Notes under the pieces: model-generated | What the model was told of the DNA's origin: nothing | The model's database searches: none | What the model saw: the letters and a program-made list of their open reading frames with translations, nothing else | Shown: piece after piece, positions 25,881 through 34,331 of the stretch | Layout of the letters: each line of letters begins with the position of its first letter | How positions within the stretch are numbered: the first letter of the stretch is position 1 | Program-made: the position numbers and the translations under genes | NCBI GenBank assembly: GCA_910579285.1 | Contig: CAJTTT010000018.1 | Coordinates: 409-64,408, forward strand | Origin: an uncultured Lachnospiraceae bacterium | GTDB taxonomy: Bacteria; Bacillota; Clostridia; Lachnospirales; Lachnospiraceae | Direction of reading: 5' to 3' | DNA: 64,000 bases

Positions 25881-27356
25881 TCATCTCTCTTCTTCCGCTT
25901 CCTTTTCCAGCGCCTCGTCCAGCCACTCCACAAGCTGCAGGTCCACTTTCCCTTTCTTCGCCATATCTTTCAGTATCTGGATCGCTTTCGGCCTCGAGAT
26001 CGGCTGCTTGTAAGGCCTGTCCGTAGCCACCAGCGCATCGTAGATGTCCACCACCGTCAGCAGCCTTGTCTCCAGGTCAAGTTCCCCGCCGCTCAGTCCA
26101 TTGGGATACCCGCTGCCGTCCAGATATTCATGGTGGGCGCCCACCCACTTGGGAACCAGGGAAAAACCCTTATAAAACTGCACTTTTTCCAGAATCCTGG
26201 ATGTCATAACCACATGGTTCTCCATCTCCCTGCGCTCCCGCACCGTCAGCGTACCGCTTCGGATTCCAAGACTTTCCGCCTCCTTTTCCGTCAGATACGG
26301 AAGAACCGTTCCGTCCTCGCTCACATGCTGTTTCCCGGCAAGTTCCCTGATATGCTGGCAGTCTGCATCGGTCACATAGTCAGTCACATCCATCTCATGG
26401 ATAAAGACAAGCTCCGCCTCCAGATCCTTTACCGCCGCCTCGTATTCCCCGCCGGTTATCCTGCCCCGCAGCATGTCAATCTCGTACAATGCCCTCAGCA
26501 GCTTAAACCGATCATCTACTTTCCAAATCTCCGTATCCAGCCTGGTCGCCTTATTCATAATGCTGAGAGGCACTACCATCTTGCCGATATCGTGGATGAG
26601 CGCCGCCAGCATCAGTTGTTCCTTTTTGGCCGGGTCAAATGTCTTGTCGCCCTTTCCCTCTCTGTTCAATTCTATGATGTAGTCCGCCAGCAGGCTCGCA
26701 TATTTTTCTACATTTCTTGTATGCAGGGCATTGTACGGCGTCCTCTCCTCCAGAGCTGTCGTGAGCGCCTCCACAAAGGAATAAATTTGAGTCTTCAACG
26801 CCTCCACATAGGAAAGGTTCGTCAGCTCGATCGCCGCAATGGCCCCAAGCGCGCGAATGATGATTTCATACTCTTCATTGAACGCAGTCACGCTGCCTTT
26901 TTCATCCATCGCATTGATCAGCTGCAAAACGCCGATCAGTTCATTCTCATTGTTTGCAAGGGGCACCACAAGCTGTGACTGTGTGCGGTACCCGGTCAGA
27001 GTGTCATACTGTCTGGGACCAGAGAAATCAAACCGGCTGCTGGCGTACACATCCGGGATATTCACGACTTCCTGGTGAATCGCCGCATAGGAGCACACAT
27101 TCTCCTCTTTCATCGGCACAGGCGGCAGGTCAATCGGTTCTCCGTCCAGTCCCCTGCTGATCTTTTGAGAGAGCGTCTTCATAAACTGAAAGCGCAGTTC
27201 GTTATTCTCGTATAAGTACAGGGTGCTTGCATCACAGTTTGTAATTTCCATGCCCTTATCCAGAATGGTCATCAGCAGACGGTTTCTGTCCCTCTCCGTG
27301 GAAAGGCGTATGCCGATATCCATTATCTTTTCAAAATCCTCATGTTGCAGCTGCAT
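25881..27356 (-). CDS. GAF/HD-GYP protein, probable cyclic di-GMP phosphodiesterase
   Basis: 491 residues, soluble. An N-terminal GAF domain (about residues 10-165: MEITNCDASTLYLYENNELR, VVPLANNENELIGVLQLINA) precedes an HD-GYP domain. The HD pair is LIHDIGKMVVP (H255-D256). The second metal cluster is in HVVMTSRIL, and HHEYLDGSGYPNG carries the GYP triad. An insert of about 100 residues separates HD from the later helices (VDDRFKLLRALYEIDMLRG), which is longer than usual. The protein should split cyclic di-GMP under control of a small ligand bound by GAF. It overlaps the TIM-barrel gene by 17 bases and starts after GGGAGGGGG. Confidence 0.9.
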   Translation of the reverse strand: MQLQHEDFEKIMDIGIRLSTERDRNRLLMTILDKGMEITNCDASTLYLYENNELRFQFMKTLSQKISRGLDGEPIDLPPVPMKEENVCSYAAIHQEVVNIPDVYASSRFDFSGPRQYDTLTGYRTQSQLVVPLANNENELIGVLQLINAMDEKGSVTAFNEEYEIIIRALGAIAAIELTNLSYVEALKTQIYSFVEALTTALEERTPYNALHTRNVEKYASLLADYIIELNREGKGDKTFDPAKKEQLMLAALIHDIGKMVVPLSIMNKATRLDTEIWKVDDRFKLLRALYEIDMLRGRITGGEYEAAVKDLEAELVFIHEMDVTDYVTDADCQHIRELAGKQHVSEDGTVLPYLTEKEAESLGIRSGTLTVRERREMENHVVMTSRILEKVQFYKGFSLVPKWVGAHHEYLDGSGYPNGLSGGELDLETRLLTVVDIYDALVATDRPYKQPISRPKAIQILKDMAKKGKVDLQLVEWLDEALEKEAEEER

Positions 27357-28170
27357 CCTGTTCTTCCCCCTCCCTTTCCATCGGGTAGATCCCGTGACGC
27401 TTCATATATTGAAGCGATTCCTCCTGTGCCGCATAACCGTTTACTTCCACCAGCACCGACGCCTCTACCCGGTACTGTCTGATCAGGCTGTCAAACTCCT
27501 GCCAGTCCAGCTTTCCCGCACCCACTGCCAGATGCAGGTCGTTTTGCAGATCATTGTCATTGATGTGTATATGGCGGATATACGGCGCAAGCGTCTCTAT
27601 CCACTCCCGCCCCGGGCATCTTGAAAGCATGGCGTGTGCATAGTCAAGACAAACCCCGAAATTCTCCACATCCCGCATCTTCTCCGCCAGGCCGGCCAGA
27701 ATATCCGGCGCTTCGTCAAACATATTCTCCATATAAATCTGCTGTGCCGGGTAGCTGCACGCGATCTCCGTAAAAAACGCGGCGTTTCTGTCGCGCCAGT
27801 TTCTCAGATATTCCGGCGCCCGGAACCCGGACAGCCGGCCCGTATGAAAGACAACGCCCTTCAACCCCATATTTTTTGCCGTCATCATCGACTGGCGCAC
27901 ACGCAGCATGGATGCGCTGCTGATCAGGGGATCATCGCTGTGGATCGTCACGTCCAGAAACGCCCCGTGCATGGTATCCTCGGAGCTTTCTTTCCGACAT
28001 AAGTTCCTGTACCTTCTATAGTCCGCGATGACCGCCTCCTGCTCCCCGGCGTCATCCATAATCTTCGGTATATAAAAATCATTGTATTCAAACGCGCATC
28101 CGTACTCTGCCGCCAGACTGCACATCCGTTCCATGTCCTTCCTGTCAGGAACCAGATACAATTTACTCAT
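27340..28170 (-). CDS. Sugar-phosphate isomerase/epimerase-like TIM barrel
   Basis: 276 residues. The order of strands fits the xylose-isomerase-like TIM-barrel (AP endonuclease family 2) fold. GVVFHTGRLSGFRAPEYLRN, QIYMENMFDEAPDI (metal Glu in MEN), VCLDYAHAML (metal Asp/His) and RHIHINDNDLQNDLH place the usual metal ligands. VLVEVNGYAAQEESL supplies the last Glu. Whether it acts on sugars or is a degenerate regulator-type barrel cannot be told. It sits three bases after the cyclase gene and overlaps the HD-GYP gene by 17 bases, an odd place for a metabolic enzyme, so a link to the signalling operon is likely. Confidence 0.8.
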   Translation of the reverse strand: MSKLYLVPDRKDMERMCSLAAEYGCAFEYNDFYIPKIMDDAGEQEAVIADYRRYRNLCRKESSEDTMHGAFLDVTIHSDDPLISSASMLRVRQSMMTAKNMGLKGVVFHTGRLSGFRAPEYLRNWRDRNAAFFTEIACSYPAQQIYMENMFDEAPDILAGLAEKMRDVENFGVCLDYAHAMLSRCPGREWIETLAPYIRHIHINDNDLQNDLHLAVGAGKLDWQEFDSLIRQYRVEASVLVEVNGYAAQEESLQYMKRHGIYPMEREGEEQDAAAT

Positions 28171-28173
28171 TCC

Positions 28174-30057
28174 TTACGCCCCCTGACTGTTCGGAGACTG
28201 CCCGTTTTCCGGGTATTCTCCCACACTGTCTACCTGATATACAAAAACACCGTTGTTCTTACCTTTCAGCGGAATTTCTCCCACCGGCGTCACTCTGACC
28301 CTGTCTTTCACCGCTTCATAGACATCCCTGCTGATCAGAATCTGGCCGGGCCGCGCATTGCTCTCCAGCCGGGCCGCTGTATTGACTGTGTCTCCAATGG
28401 CCGTATAGTCCATACGGAAGTCGCAGCCGATATTTCCCACAACGGCATTGCCGCAGTTTATGCCGATTCCAAAGGATACGCTCTTGTCATATCTCTCCTG
28501 GAACTGTTTGGCAATCCGCTCCGCTCCCGCCTGCATATCCCATGCGGTAGCGACCGCCCGGAATATATAATCATCCAGATCGAACGGCGCATTAAAGACT
28601 GCCATCGTCGCATCTCCCACAAACTTATCCAGCGTTCCGCCGTGATCAAAAATCGCCTGCGTGGTGAGCCCCAGATATTCGTTCAGAATCTCCACCACTT
28701 CCTCCGGCTTTAAACTCTCCGACATCGTGGTAAAGCCCCTGATATCCACAAACAGCACCGCGATATGGCGGTTCTCCCCGCCGATCACCAGCTCAAAATC
28801 CTTGTCCTTGCTGATTTTATCCACCACCTGAGGCGCCACATACTGTTTAAACACATTGAGCACCCGCCGCCTGCGCATGATCTCAGCCAGATACCTGCGC
28901 ACCATCTGCACCAGATAAACGACCAGCAGGCAGACCGGCAGAAGGATTGTCGGAACAATCCATCCTTTCCCGTACATCCCTTTTGCAAAGACAAGGTCAA
29001 GAACAATCAGCGCCGCCAGCAGAACCGTGGTGTACAGCAGCCTCATTTTTTCGCTGCATACATAGAATATGCCGCACAGAAGCGCCGCCGCCAGCGCATA
29101 ATACAGGGGCGGTACCGGGAGCTGTGTCTTTCCTTCCAGCAGCGCCTCTATGATGTTTGCGTGAATCTCCACCCCATACATCTGGCTGTTGTGGGCGATC
29201 GCCGGCATATAGGAGTCCTGCATGCCAACGGCATAGGCCCCCACCAGCACCACCGCGTCCTGGAAAACCGCCGGATTCACCGTGCCGTCCAGCACATCCG
29301 CCATAGAGACCACACTGTAGCCTCCCGCTTTGCCGGAATAGGTAAAATAAAACCGATTATTTCTTCCGTAGACAGCCGGGAACACCGCTTCCTCTCCCCG
29401 GCTTTCCTGATACACTTTATAGACCTGCGAGGAGAGACTGTACTCCCTTTTCCCCTCATAATCCAGATAAGCCATCGCCTGCCGCACATAACCGTCCGTA
29501 TCCACAAAGGTGTTGGCAAAGCCGCACATGACTTCGTTTTTAAGACTGTCATAAGGCTCTATCACATATTCCACATGATAAGGATTGTAGACGATCCGCC
29601 CATCCTCACCCTGTTCCGGCTGCTCCTTAAAGGAAAAGCTCATGGCAGACACGACATTTCCCGCTTCCCCGCAGGCACGGGCAAAAGCGTCATCCGCCTC
29701 CCGGTCCGCCTCCTCGCTGTAGATCACATCGAATCCAATCACTGCCGGGCGCACGCCGTCCGCGCCGTTTAACAGGCGCACCAGTTTCGCCGGGACTTCT
29801 CTGCTCCAGGTGTTGACAGGGCCGTACTGTTCCAGTGTCTTATCGTCAATTCCTATGATATAAATTTTTTTGTTGGTTACGCTCTCCCGCTGGTTCAGCC
29901 TGTCGGATATGCCTATGTCCGCAAAGTTCGCCGTGCCAAAATACAAAAATGCAAGAGAGGCCAGAATAACGGCGGCAGTAACCGCCGCCGTTTTCATTTT
30001 GCCTGCATATTTCATCACTTTTTTGTCTGCCGTCCCTCTTGAATCCATCGCCGTCAT
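28174..30057 (-). CDS. CHASE2-domain adenylate cyclase
   Basis: 627 residues. An N-terminal membrane segment (AAVTAAVILASLAFLYFG) leads into an extracellular CHASE2 domain (about residues 45-310; NKKIYIIGIDDKTLEQYG, PAVIGFDVIYSEE). Three closely spaced membrane helices follow at about 320-390, then a class III cyclase domain. Metal ligands are D438 (FVDIRGF) and D482 (FVGDAT). The purine-specifying pair is K478 and D550 (DYTAIGD), the set expected for ATP. The transition-state residues N559 and R563 (NTAARLE) are present. It should therefore make cAMP in response to an envelope signal. The start codon overlaps the FecR gene by four bases, so the partners are made together. Confidence 0.92.
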   Translation of the reverse strand: MTAMDSRGTADKKVMKYAGKMKTAAVTAAVILASLAFLYFGTANFADIGISDRLNQRESVTNKKIYIIGIDDKTLEQYGPVNTWSREVPAKLVRLLNGADGVRPAVIGFDVIYSEEADREADDAFARACGEAGNVVSAMSFSFKEQPEQGEDGRIVYNPYHVEYVIEPYDSLKNEVMCGFANTFVDTDGYVRQAMAYLDYEGKREYSLSSQVYKVYQESRGEEAVFPAVYGRNNRFYFTYSGKAGGYSVVSMADVLDGTVNPAVFQDAVVLVGAYAVGMQDSYMPAIAHNSQMYGVEIHANIIEALLEGKTQLPVPPLYYALAAALLCGIFYVCSEKMRLLYTTVLLAALIVLDLVFAKGMYGKGWIVPTILLPVCLLVVYLVQMVRRYLAEIMRRRRVLNVFKQYVAPQVVDKISKDKDFELVIGGENRHIAVLFVDIRGFTTMSESLKPEEVVEILNEYLGLTTQAIFDHGGTLDKFVGDATMAVFNAPFDLDDYIFRAVATAWDMQAGAERIAKQFQERYDKSVSFGIGINCGNAVVGNIGCDFRMDYTAIGDTVNTAARLESNARPGQILISRDVYEAVKDRVRVTPVGEIPLKGKNNGVFVYQVDSVGEYPENGQSPNSQGA

Positions 30058-31340
30058 TTCCAGGATACTGTCGTATTCGCTTTGATCTCTGTGCCAAAAT
30101 CAAAATCCCACGCGCCGTCCTGTGCCGGAAGGAGCACGGGCGCTGACGCCTTCTCCCCCTGTTTCACGGTCTGGGTTGCAAACACCTTGCCCTGGTACAT
30201 AAACGTCACCTTGTATGCCTTCGGCTTTGAAGGTTTATCTTTCTCCTCTTCATCCGACTTATCTTCGTCCGAATCATTTCCGGCATTTTCATCCTGGGAA
30301 TTGTCTCCCCCCGTGCTGCCCTGATTCACATTGCCGCCGTTCACCGGCCCTGAGGCCTTAGGCGGCTGAATAGCCGGAGCCTGAGGCTTTGGCACAGGCT
30401 GCTGTGGCTGCGGCTGGATCGCCGGAGCCTTGGGCTTCTCCTGATCCGGCTGTGACGGATTTTTCTTTGCCGTATCTGTCCCTGTATGTACCTGCACGTC
30501 CGTCTCGTCCTCTGCGTCATCCTCCAAACCGTCTTCCGCTGTCTCAGACTGGCCCGCCTGTTCTGCCGCAGGCTCTGACGCTGCGCTGACATCCGTCGTC
30601 TCCGAAACGAGCTGTGCCAGTTCCTCCACCGAGATGCCCGTCACATCCTGGCCGTTCTCCATCAGCTCGAGCAGATTTGCGACAGCCTGCACGGGCAGTT
30701 CACCGTAGGCGATGTCCTTCACGCCATCTGCCGTCCCGTCTTGATTTATGGTCAGCTCGCTGCCTGCCGGAACCAGAATCTCCTCGCCGAAAGTTCCATC
30801 GGGAAGAATGGGCTTCGCTCCGACTTTCCCCTGAAAACAGCATAACTTTGTATTCTGACCGCCGTTCCCGTCCGCGCACAGTTCCACACGGTAGATCGTC
30901 CCCCGGACTGCCATCACGGAATTTGGCGTGGAAGTCTCATACTGGGAACCTTCACTCAGGGGATGCTGGATCTCATTGGTGATGGCTCCCTGTTCCAGAC
31001 AGATCTTCGTCTTGGAATCGGCTTCCGTCCCTTCCGCCTCCACAGAAAAGACCGTGTCCGCCTCCGCCATCACATATTTATCATCATCCAGTTTCATGCG
31101 CATACTGGATTCTGCCGCCACACTGACACGGTCGCCGGATTCCAGATACAGGTTCTCCGCCGCGTTCATGGCTCCCACATTCTCCCGCTCAATCACGGCA
31201 TTTCCGTCCACATCATAGACCAGTATGGATCGAAATGTCTCCTCTTTATTCGTCAACAGTGCGACTGCCGCCACTGCAATTACTGCCGCTGCGGCGCAGA
31301 CACAAACAATTAGCTTCTTATATGATATCAGTTTCTGCAT
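30054..31340 (-). CDS. Membrane-anchored FecR-domain protein
   Basis: 428 residues. A single N-terminal anchor (LIVCVCAAAAVIAVAAVALL) is followed by an outward-facing FecR domain, about residues 75-215 (LESGDRVSVAAESSMRMKLD, NSVMAVRGTIYRVEL, VPAGSELTINQDG). An acidic Pro/Gln-rich linker of about 120 residues comes next (PAIQPQPQQPVPKPQAPAIQ). The C-terminal 50 residues resemble an InlB-type beta-grasp repeat (VTFMYQGKVFATQTVKQGE). FecR normally pairs with sigma factors in Gram-negatives; here no sigma gene is near. A four-base overlap with the CHASE2 cyclase suggests that the FecR domain acts with that receptor. It may hold or present an envelope ligand; this is inference. Confidence 0.85.
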   Translation of the reverse strand: MQKLISYKKLIVCVCAAAAVIAVAAVALLTNKEETFRSILVYDVDGNAVIERENVGAMNAAENLYLESGDRVSVAAESSMRMKLDDDKYVMAEADTVFSVEAEGTEADSKTKICLEQGAITNEIQHPLSEGSQYETSTPNSVMAVRGTIYRVELCADGNGGQNTKLCCFQGKVGAKPILPDGTFGEEILVPAGSELTINQDGTADGVKDIAYGELPVQAVANLLELMENGQDVTGISVEELAQLVSETTDVSAASEPAAEQAGQSETAEDGLEDDAEDETDVQVHTGTDTAKKNPSQPDQEKPKAPAIQPQPQQPVPKPQAPAIQPPKASGPVNGGNVNQGSTGGDNSQDENAGNDSDEDKSDEEEKDKPSKPKAYKVTFMYQGKVFATQTVKQGEKASAPVLLPAQDGAWDFDFGTEIKANTTVSWK

Positions 31341-31385
31341 CCTCTACCACGCCCCTCTTTCCACACACTGCTTTTCGCCGTAAAA

Positions 31386-32609
31386 TTACTTGGTAAAGCT
31401 ATAATCTCCATCCGCGCTGACATAGAAATCACTGCCGCCCTGATAAACCGACTTGTCACCATCCACTTTCCACTGTCCCTGGGCCAGATGATATTTCTCT
31501 CCTGCCTTGAGCGCATAGACACCGCTTTTGGAGATGACATGATCTGTCTCCGGCTTCTCCTCTGTTGATACGGTAATACTGCAGGCCGTCTCATTGCCCG
31601 CCTTGTCGATTGCCCGGATCACACAGGCCGAACCGTTCGCCGCCACTTTGTAACTTCCGTTTTCAAAAACTGCCGGCTGCTCATTCACCAGAACCCTGTC
31701 CAGATTGTCGTCCTCCACCTGGAATACCGTTCCTTCCGGGTATGCCTTTCCTTCCACAACGCCCTTTATGACAGGCCGCTTGGTATCTACCACGATTCCG
31801 TTAGAGCGTGCATAGCAGGTCTTCTCCTGCTCCCCTGTCACTGTGGCTTTTACATATACAACATAATTCCCATCCCGCAAAGGCTCAACAAGTCCCGGCA
31901 TGGTCTCTATCTTTCCCCAGATCAGAGATCCCATCTGTTCTTCCGTCTTTGCCTCCGCATCCGTGTCCGCCACTTCATCCAGACGGTAGAAAAGGGAAAC
32001 GTTACTGTCACTTTGACCGATGGAAACCTCAAACAGAGTTCCCCAGTTATTTACATATTCAAAGGTAATTTTGCCGCCCAGACTGCAGGCCCTGTTCTGC
32101 CCTTCTCTCATAATGAAAATCTCAGGCGCATCTGTGCTCTCGGAAACCTCTGCCTCCTGCGGCTGCGCTTCCAGCTTTGCCGCCGGTACATTCATAATGC
32201 CAGCATCTCCAAGATCCGGCGTGTCTTCCACGTCTGGCGCTTCTTCATCTTCCAGCTCATTTTCTCCGTCCAGCCCGTTCTCATCCGCCGGCTCATTTTC
32301 TCCGCCCGGCTCGTTCTCATCTGCCGGCTCGTTTTCTCCGCCCGGCTCATTCTCATCTGCCGACTCATTCTCATCTGTCGATGCGTTTTCTACGTCCGGC
32401 TCGTTCTCATCTGCCGACTCGTTTTCTCCGTCCGGCTTGTTCTCATTTTCCGGCGCGCTCTCATCGCTGCCGGTCATACCGGCATCCGCGGTGGAACACA
32501 TTTCGGTGCCCGCGTCCTCCTCTGCCGCCAGCATCGTACTCATGGGCATCATGCCCCCGATCAGCACCGCCAGCCCCAGGGCCGCCGCCCTTTTCCAGTT
32601 TCTGTACAT
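31386..32609 (-). CDS. Secreted protein with acidic Glu-Asn repeats and an Ig-like domain
   Basis: 407 residues. A signal peptide (NWKRAAALGLAVLIGGMMPM) is followed by about 80 residues of acidic short repeats built from ENEP and DENE units (residues 45-125). The rest is beta-rich. One domain runs about 165-275 (FEYVNNWGTLFEVSIGQSDS). An Ig-like module has DNLDRVLVNEQPAVFENGSY and ends in AIDKAGNETACSITV, a pattern common in clostridial surface proteins. The C-terminus is GGSDFYVSADGDYSFTK. No LPXTG motif or lipobox is seen, so it is probably released or held by partners. The ATG at 32609 is preferred over a GTG at 32624 because GGCGGAG precedes it. It opens the signalling operon, 45 bases before fecR. 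Confidence 0.8.
   Translation of the reverse strand: MYRNWKRAAALGLAVLIGGMMPMSTMLAAEEDAGTEMCSTADAGMTGSDESAPENENKPDGENESADENEPDVENASTDENESADENEPGGENEPADENEPGGENEPADENGLDGENELEDEEAPDVEDTPDLGDAGIMNVPAAKLEAQPQEAEVSESTDAPEIFIMREGQNRACSLGGKITFEYVNNWGTLFEVSIGQSDSNVSLFYRLDEVADTDAEAKTEEQMGSLIWGKIETMPGLVEPLRDGNYVVYVKATVTGEQEKTCYARSNGIVVDTKRPVIKGVVEGKAYPEGTVFQVEDDNLDRVLVNEQPAVFENGSYKVAANGSACVIRAIDKAGNETACSITVSTEEKPETDHVISKSGVYALKAGEKYHLAQGQWKVDGDKSVYQGGSDFYVSADGDYSFTK
32225..32455 (-). repeat. Short in-gene tandem repeat coding for acidic Glu-Asn units
   Basis: Within the secreted-protein gene, units of about 30 bases recur in tandem, with variants of GGCTCGTTTTCTCCG and CTCATCTGC. They code for repeated GENEPADENEP blocks. 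Several adjacent units are nearly identical at the DNA level, so copy number is likely to vary between strains. It is not a CRISPR array, since units are adjacent and in frame. Confidence 0.75.
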
Positions 32610-32701
32610 AATCTCCGCCCCCACTTCTTACACATGAAAACCAAATTGTTCTTACGATACACAAGGACTCTTTATATATATATCGCCCTCTCTACCATCA
32701 T

Positions 32702-32730
32702 ATTTTACATATATTCCATAATTTGGTCAA
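32702..32730 (-). promoter_or_regulatory. Promoter of the secreted-protein/FecR/cyclase operon
   Basis: On the minus strand TTGACC (32725-32730) and TAAAAT (32702-32707) are 17 bases apart. Transcription would start near 32695, giving a leader of about 85 bases to the ATG at 32609. It lies directly after the metK terminator, so the downstream block is transcribed separately from metK. A second operon promoter was not found before the ABC genes. Confidence 0.6.
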
Positions 32731-32741
32731 TCACTACACAG

Positions 32742-32773
32742 GAAACGCCCCGAAAGATTTCTCTTCCAGGGCG
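32742..32773 (-). terminator. Terminator after metK
   Basis: On the minus strand CGCCCTGGAA pairs with TTCGGGGCG around an eight-base loop and is followed by TTTCC. It starts about ten bases after the metK stop. Confidence 0.6.
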
Positions 32774-32783
32774 CACAATACTA

Positions 32784-33965
32784 CTACAGATATTTCTTTA
32801 AGGCGTCTACCTTGTCAAGTTTCTCCCAGGGCAGATCCAGATCGTTGCGGCCAAAATGTCCGTATGCCGCAGTCTGCTTGTAGATCGGACGGCGAAGGTC
32901 AAGCATCTTGATGATGCCTGCGGGTCTTAAATCAAAGTTCTCGCGCACGATCTCCACCAGCTTGTCATCGGCGATCTTTCCTGTGCCGAAAGTATCTACC
33001 ATGATAGAGGTGGGCTGTGCCACACCGATGGCGTAGGAGAGCTGAATCTCACACTTGTCTGCAATGCCTGCCGCCACAATGTTCTTCGCCACATAGCGCG
33101 CCGCATAAGCTGCAGAGCGGTCCACCTTTGTGCAGTCCTTGCCGGAGAACGCGCCGCCGCCGTGACGTGCATAGCCGCCGTAGGTATCTACAATGATCTT
33201 ACGGCCAGTCAGACCTGCGTCACCGTGAGGGCCGCCGATCACGAAACGTCCCGTAGGATTGATAAAGAACTTGGTCTGGTCATCCACCAGTTCCTTAGGC
33301 AGAACGGGATCAAACACATATTTTTTGATATCCTCATGGATCTGCTCCTGGGTCACGTCCTCATCGTGCTGGGTGGACAGCACAACCGCCTCCAGACGAA
33401 CCGGCTTGCCTGCCTCATCGTACTCCACGGAAACCTGGCTCTTGCCGTCAGGTCTTAAATATTTGAGGGTGCCGTCTTTGCGCACCTTGGTGAGCTGCAG
33501 CGCCAGCTTATGTGCAAGGTCGATGGGATAGGGCATGTACTCCTCGGTCTCGTTGGTCGCATAGCCGAACATCATACCCTGGTCGCCTGCTCCCGTGTCC
33601 AGATCATCCTTCTGCTCACCCTTCTTTGCCTCCAGCGCCTTGTCCACACCCATCGCGATATCTGCAGACTGCTCGTCAATCGCCACGAACACAGCGCAGG
33701 TGTTTGCATCAAAGCCGTACTCGGACTTGGTGTAACCGATCTCCTTTACGGTATCGCGCACAATTTTCTGCATATCCACATATGCATTGGTGGTAATCTC
33801 ACCTGTCACCAGCACAAAACCGGTGCAGACTGCCGTCTCGCATGCCACGCGGCTCATGGAATCCTTTTCCATGCAGGCATCCAGGATCGCATCGGAAATC
33901 GCATCGCAGACTTTGTCGGGATGCCCCTCAGTAACAGATTCGGATGTAAATAATCTTTTCTCCAT
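32784..33965 (-). CDS. metK: S-adenosylmethionine synthetase
   Basis: 393 residues, the family size. It makes SAM from methionine and ATP. The N-terminus reads LFTSESVTEGHPDKVCDAIS with the ATP-binding His. The flexible-loop region GAGDQGMMFGYATNE and the P-loop-like GGPHGDAGLTGRKIIVDTYG are intact. GGGAFSGKDCTKVDRSAAYA carries the catalytic Lys and Asp. A GGAGAGAAAAA ribosome site precedes the ATG. Expression should be shut off by its own product through the SAM-I riboswitch and terminator at 34041-34210. It stands alone between a strong promoter at 34272 and the terminator at 32742. Confidence 0.97.
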   Translation of the reverse strand: MEKRLFTSESVTEGHPDKVCDAISDAILDACMEKDSMSRVACETAVCTGFVLVTGEITTNAYVDMQKIVRDTVKEIGYTKSEYGFDANTCAVFVAIDEQSADIAMGVDKALEAKKGEQKDDLDTGAGDQGMMFGYATNETEEYMPYPIDLAHKLALQLTKVRKDGTLKYLRPDGKSQVSVEYDEAGKPVRLEAVVLSTQHDEDVTQEQIHEDIKKYVFDPVLPKELVDDQTKFFINPTGRFVIGGPHGDAGLTGRKIIVDTYGGYARHGGGAFSGKDCTKVDRSAAYAARYVAKNIVAAGIADKCEIQLSYAIGVAQPTSIMVDTFGTGKIADDKLVEIVRENFDLRPAGIIKMLDLRRPIYKQTAAYGHFGRNDLDLPWEKLDKVDALKKYL

Positions 33966-34040
33966 TTTTTCTCTCCTTTTTGTGTATTGAATTGTGTTAT
34001 GTTTCTGTGTGAGTGTGAACTTCCTTCTCTGCTTATTCGC

Positions 34041-34072
34041 AAAAATCCCCTCACTTCTCTCGAAATAAGGGG
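34041..34072 (-). terminator. SAM-controlled intrinsic terminator of the metK leader
   Basis: On the minus strand CCCCTTATTTC pairs with GAAGTGAGGGG around GAGA and is followed by ATTTTT. Its 5' arm (CCTTATT) can alternatively pair with AATAAGAGG, the 3' strand of aptamer helix P1 (34094-34103). Thus P1 formation with SAM frees the terminator, the standard S-box off switch. It ends about 75 bases before the metK start. Confidence 0.85.
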
Positions 34073-34093
34073 ACCCGACATACCAGCATCAAA

Positions 34094-34210
34094 TCCTCTT
34101 ATTGTTCGATCACACTGCCGCAGCAGTTTCGCTCAGGTTGGCACCTTCCTTGTCAGGGGTTGCCGTGGCTTCACCGATCCTATGTATCTCCACCACTCTG
34201 AATAAGAGAA
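34094..34210 (-). ncRNA. SAM-I (S-box) riboswitch aptamer
   Basis: On the minus strand the leader has the core pattern of the S-box. CTCTTATT opens helix P1, followed by CAGAGTGGTGGAGATA, then GATCGGTGAAGCCACGGCAA. AAGGTGCCAACCTGAGCG comes next, and AATAAGAG closes P1. The conserved AGNGGUGGAG, GAAGCCACGGCAACC and GGUGCCAA blocks are all recognisable. It lies between the metK promoter (34244-34272) and the terminator at 34041, and should lower metK expression when SAM is plentiful. Confidence 0.92.
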
Positions 34211-34243
34211 AGACATCACACTATAAAGTTTTATCTATCAATT

Positions 34244-34272
34244 AACATACACCTATACTCAAGCTGTGTCAA
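34244..34272 (-). promoter_or_regulatory. metK promoter
   Basis: On the minus strand TTGACA (34267-34272) is followed after 17 bases by TATGTT (34244-34249). Transcription would start near 34237, about 27 bases before the riboswitch P1 helix. Confidence 0.65.
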
Positions 34273-34331
34273 TACCTTTTCGTTCACCGATGCTGGACTG
34301 CCCCGGCGTCCCTGTTCTGCCCAGCCGTCTC

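Noticed and set aside
32225..32455. CRISPR array
   Set aside because: Repeats are adjacent, in frame and coding, without unique spacers.
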